Of a DNA stretch of 64,000 nucleotides, positions 63,289-64,000 are shown piece by piece. A program made the translations under genes and the position numbers. The stretch lies in contig JADJQY010000002.1 of the NCBI GenBank assembly GCA_016712505.1, positions 496,001 through 560,000 of the forward strand, in the 5' to 3' direction. Source of the DNA: Candidatus Eiseniibacteriota bacterium (GTDB taxonomy: Bacteria > Eisenbacteria > RBG-16-71-46 > CAIMUX01). Numbering within the stretch: the stretch's first letter is position 1; each line of letters begins with the position of its first letter. Under the pieces are notes generated by a model that saw nothing but the letters and a program-made list of their open reading frames with translations, did not search any database and was not told the origin of the DNA.

Positions 63289-64000
63289 TCAGTCCAGAAA
63301 GATGCGCCTCATGAGCGCCGCCCCGTAGCGGTTCGAGATCCCCGGAGGTCGGTTCGCGATGCTGATCGGCATCGACAGGACGGCCGCGCGACTCGCGCCA
63401 TTGCGCCGCATCATGCCGATCCAGGCTTCCTTGTCGGCCGGATCCGGCTCCGCTCCGGCCAGCGTCGGGAGATTCCGGCGGAGCTTGAACAGCCCTTCCC
63501 CCTCGAGTCCCGGAATCAGGAAGTCGGTGGCGACCATGGTCACGCCGGTTCCCAAGGTGTCGGGCGTGGAGACGAAGCCGATGTCGATTCCCGCCCCGCG
63601 GGCGAGGGGGATGTCGTTTTGACCGCGCAGACGGAAGAAGTCGTCGATCCCAAAGTAGGTCTCGGCGAATCGCACCGAGAGTCCGGCCGTGTCTCCGACC
63701 GCATTCGTGGCGGCGATCAGCACCCGGCCTCCGTCGTCGAGGTACTCGCTCAGTCCCCTCTCGGCGGTCTGGAGGTTGCGGAGCATCGAGGCGTCGTTGC
63801 CGACGTTCTGGAACCCGGAGTACCAGATGACCCCCTTGAACAGGCCGAAGAGGGGCTCGATCTCCTTGTCGCTGCGGAAGTCGCCGCGGGTCTCGACATC
63901 GTAGACGAAGTAGTTTCCGGCACCGATCGAGTCGAGAACCGCGCGGAAGAAGCCGTCCTCCCGCGAGAAGGCCGGCACGTTGCTGCTCACGTTGTCGATC
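63289..64000 (-). CDS. Unknown protein, C-terminal part
   Basis: The frame runs off the right edge, so the N-terminus is missing; 236 codons are visible. Segments such as PLFGLFKGVIWYSGFQNVG, EYLDDGGRVLIAATNAVGD and FAETYFGIDDFF suggest a flavodoxin- or GATase-like alternating alpha/beta fold in which a cleft-forming domain tests a date or state, as in ThuA-like or DUF4350-type proteins. That is a weak structural guess. I do not recognise a family. It ends before the promoter of the OB-type gene. Confidence 0.6.
   Translation of the reverse strand, partial: IDNVSSNVPAFSREDGFFRAVLDSIGAGNYFVYDVETRGDFRSDKEIEPLFGLFKGVIWYSGFQNVGNDASMLRNLQTAERGLSEYLDDGGRVLIAATNAVGDTAGLSVRFAETYFGIDDFFRLRGQNDIPLARGAGIDIGFVSTPDTLGTGVTMVATDFLIPGLEGEGLFKLRRNLPTLAGAEPDPADKEAWIGMMRRNGASRAAVLSMPISIANRPPGISNRYGAALMRRIFLD

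Overview
The window is GC-rich DNA (about two thirds G+C by eye) from a Gram-negative, double-membraned bacterium. It encodes a TamA/BamA-type barrel, TamB, a TonB-dependent receptor and lipoproteins. Five secreted proteins end in the same roughly 80-residue domain (PNP near its start, WDGxxxxG, then GxYfv and a short basic end), which resembles the FlgD-Ig/T9SS-like C-terminal domain common in the FCB superphylum. With GatCAB, a Bat operon and a bactofilin, this fits a deep FCB-type lineage such as Candidatus Eisenbacteria or a relative. That placement is inference; there is no rRNA here to confirm it. Nearly every stretch is coding, and genes often overlap by four bases (ATGA or GTGA).

Layout. 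1-11958: the classic rpsB-tsf-pyrH-frr-uppS-cdsA-dxr cluster, ending in a three-POTRA outer-membrane barrel abutting tamB. 12192-16596: three secreted proteins, namely an FG-GAP/ASPIC protein, a vanadium-haloperoxidase-type PAP2 protein and an exported, degenerate relative of the SAM hydrolase/fluorinase family. 16708-23135: a UvrD/PcrA helicase that appears to start at CTG, a small lipoprotein, and gatCAB. 23138-26761: a LarA-like protein, purD (possibly leaderless) and a secreted protein of a conserved uncharacterised family. 26772-28870 (minus): a Nudix hydrolase and a deoxyhypusine-synthase-like enzyme with a coiled-coil tail. 29017-35827: Sua5/YrdC, an MFS transporter, an HD-like protein lacking the HD histidine, an orphan membrane module, two tandem paralogous tiny lipoproteins, a low-molecular-weight phosphatase, glyA and a HIT protein.

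36241-44914: a MoxR/Bat operon (MoxR, DUF58, a Bat-associated membrane protein, BatA, a BatB-BatC fusion and a BatD-BatE fusion), preceded by a candidate long structured leader. 45169-50923: PTS-IIA, zinc-ribbon protein, amidohydrolase, GAF-GAF-PP2C phosphatase, bactofilin, rhomboid. 50964-60935: two divergent secreted subtilases, then a TonB-dependent receptor whose gene overlaps a hybrid histidine kinase, then a stand-alone receiver protein. 61075-64000 (minus): a secreted protein with OB-fold-like repeats and a truncated unknown.

Three patterns run across genes. Short tandem repeats of about 14-24 bp, each with a different unit, sit in spacers or at gene ends at six places. Promoters of the form TTGnnn-17/18-TAnnnT can be read upstream of several transcription units. 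The most unusual protein-level observations are the secreted haloperoxidase/SAM-hydrolase-like pair, the DHS-like enzyme, the receptor-kinase-receiver unit, the Bat fusions and the paired small lipoproteins. No CRISPR array, prophage, insertion sequence, tRNA or rRNA was found.
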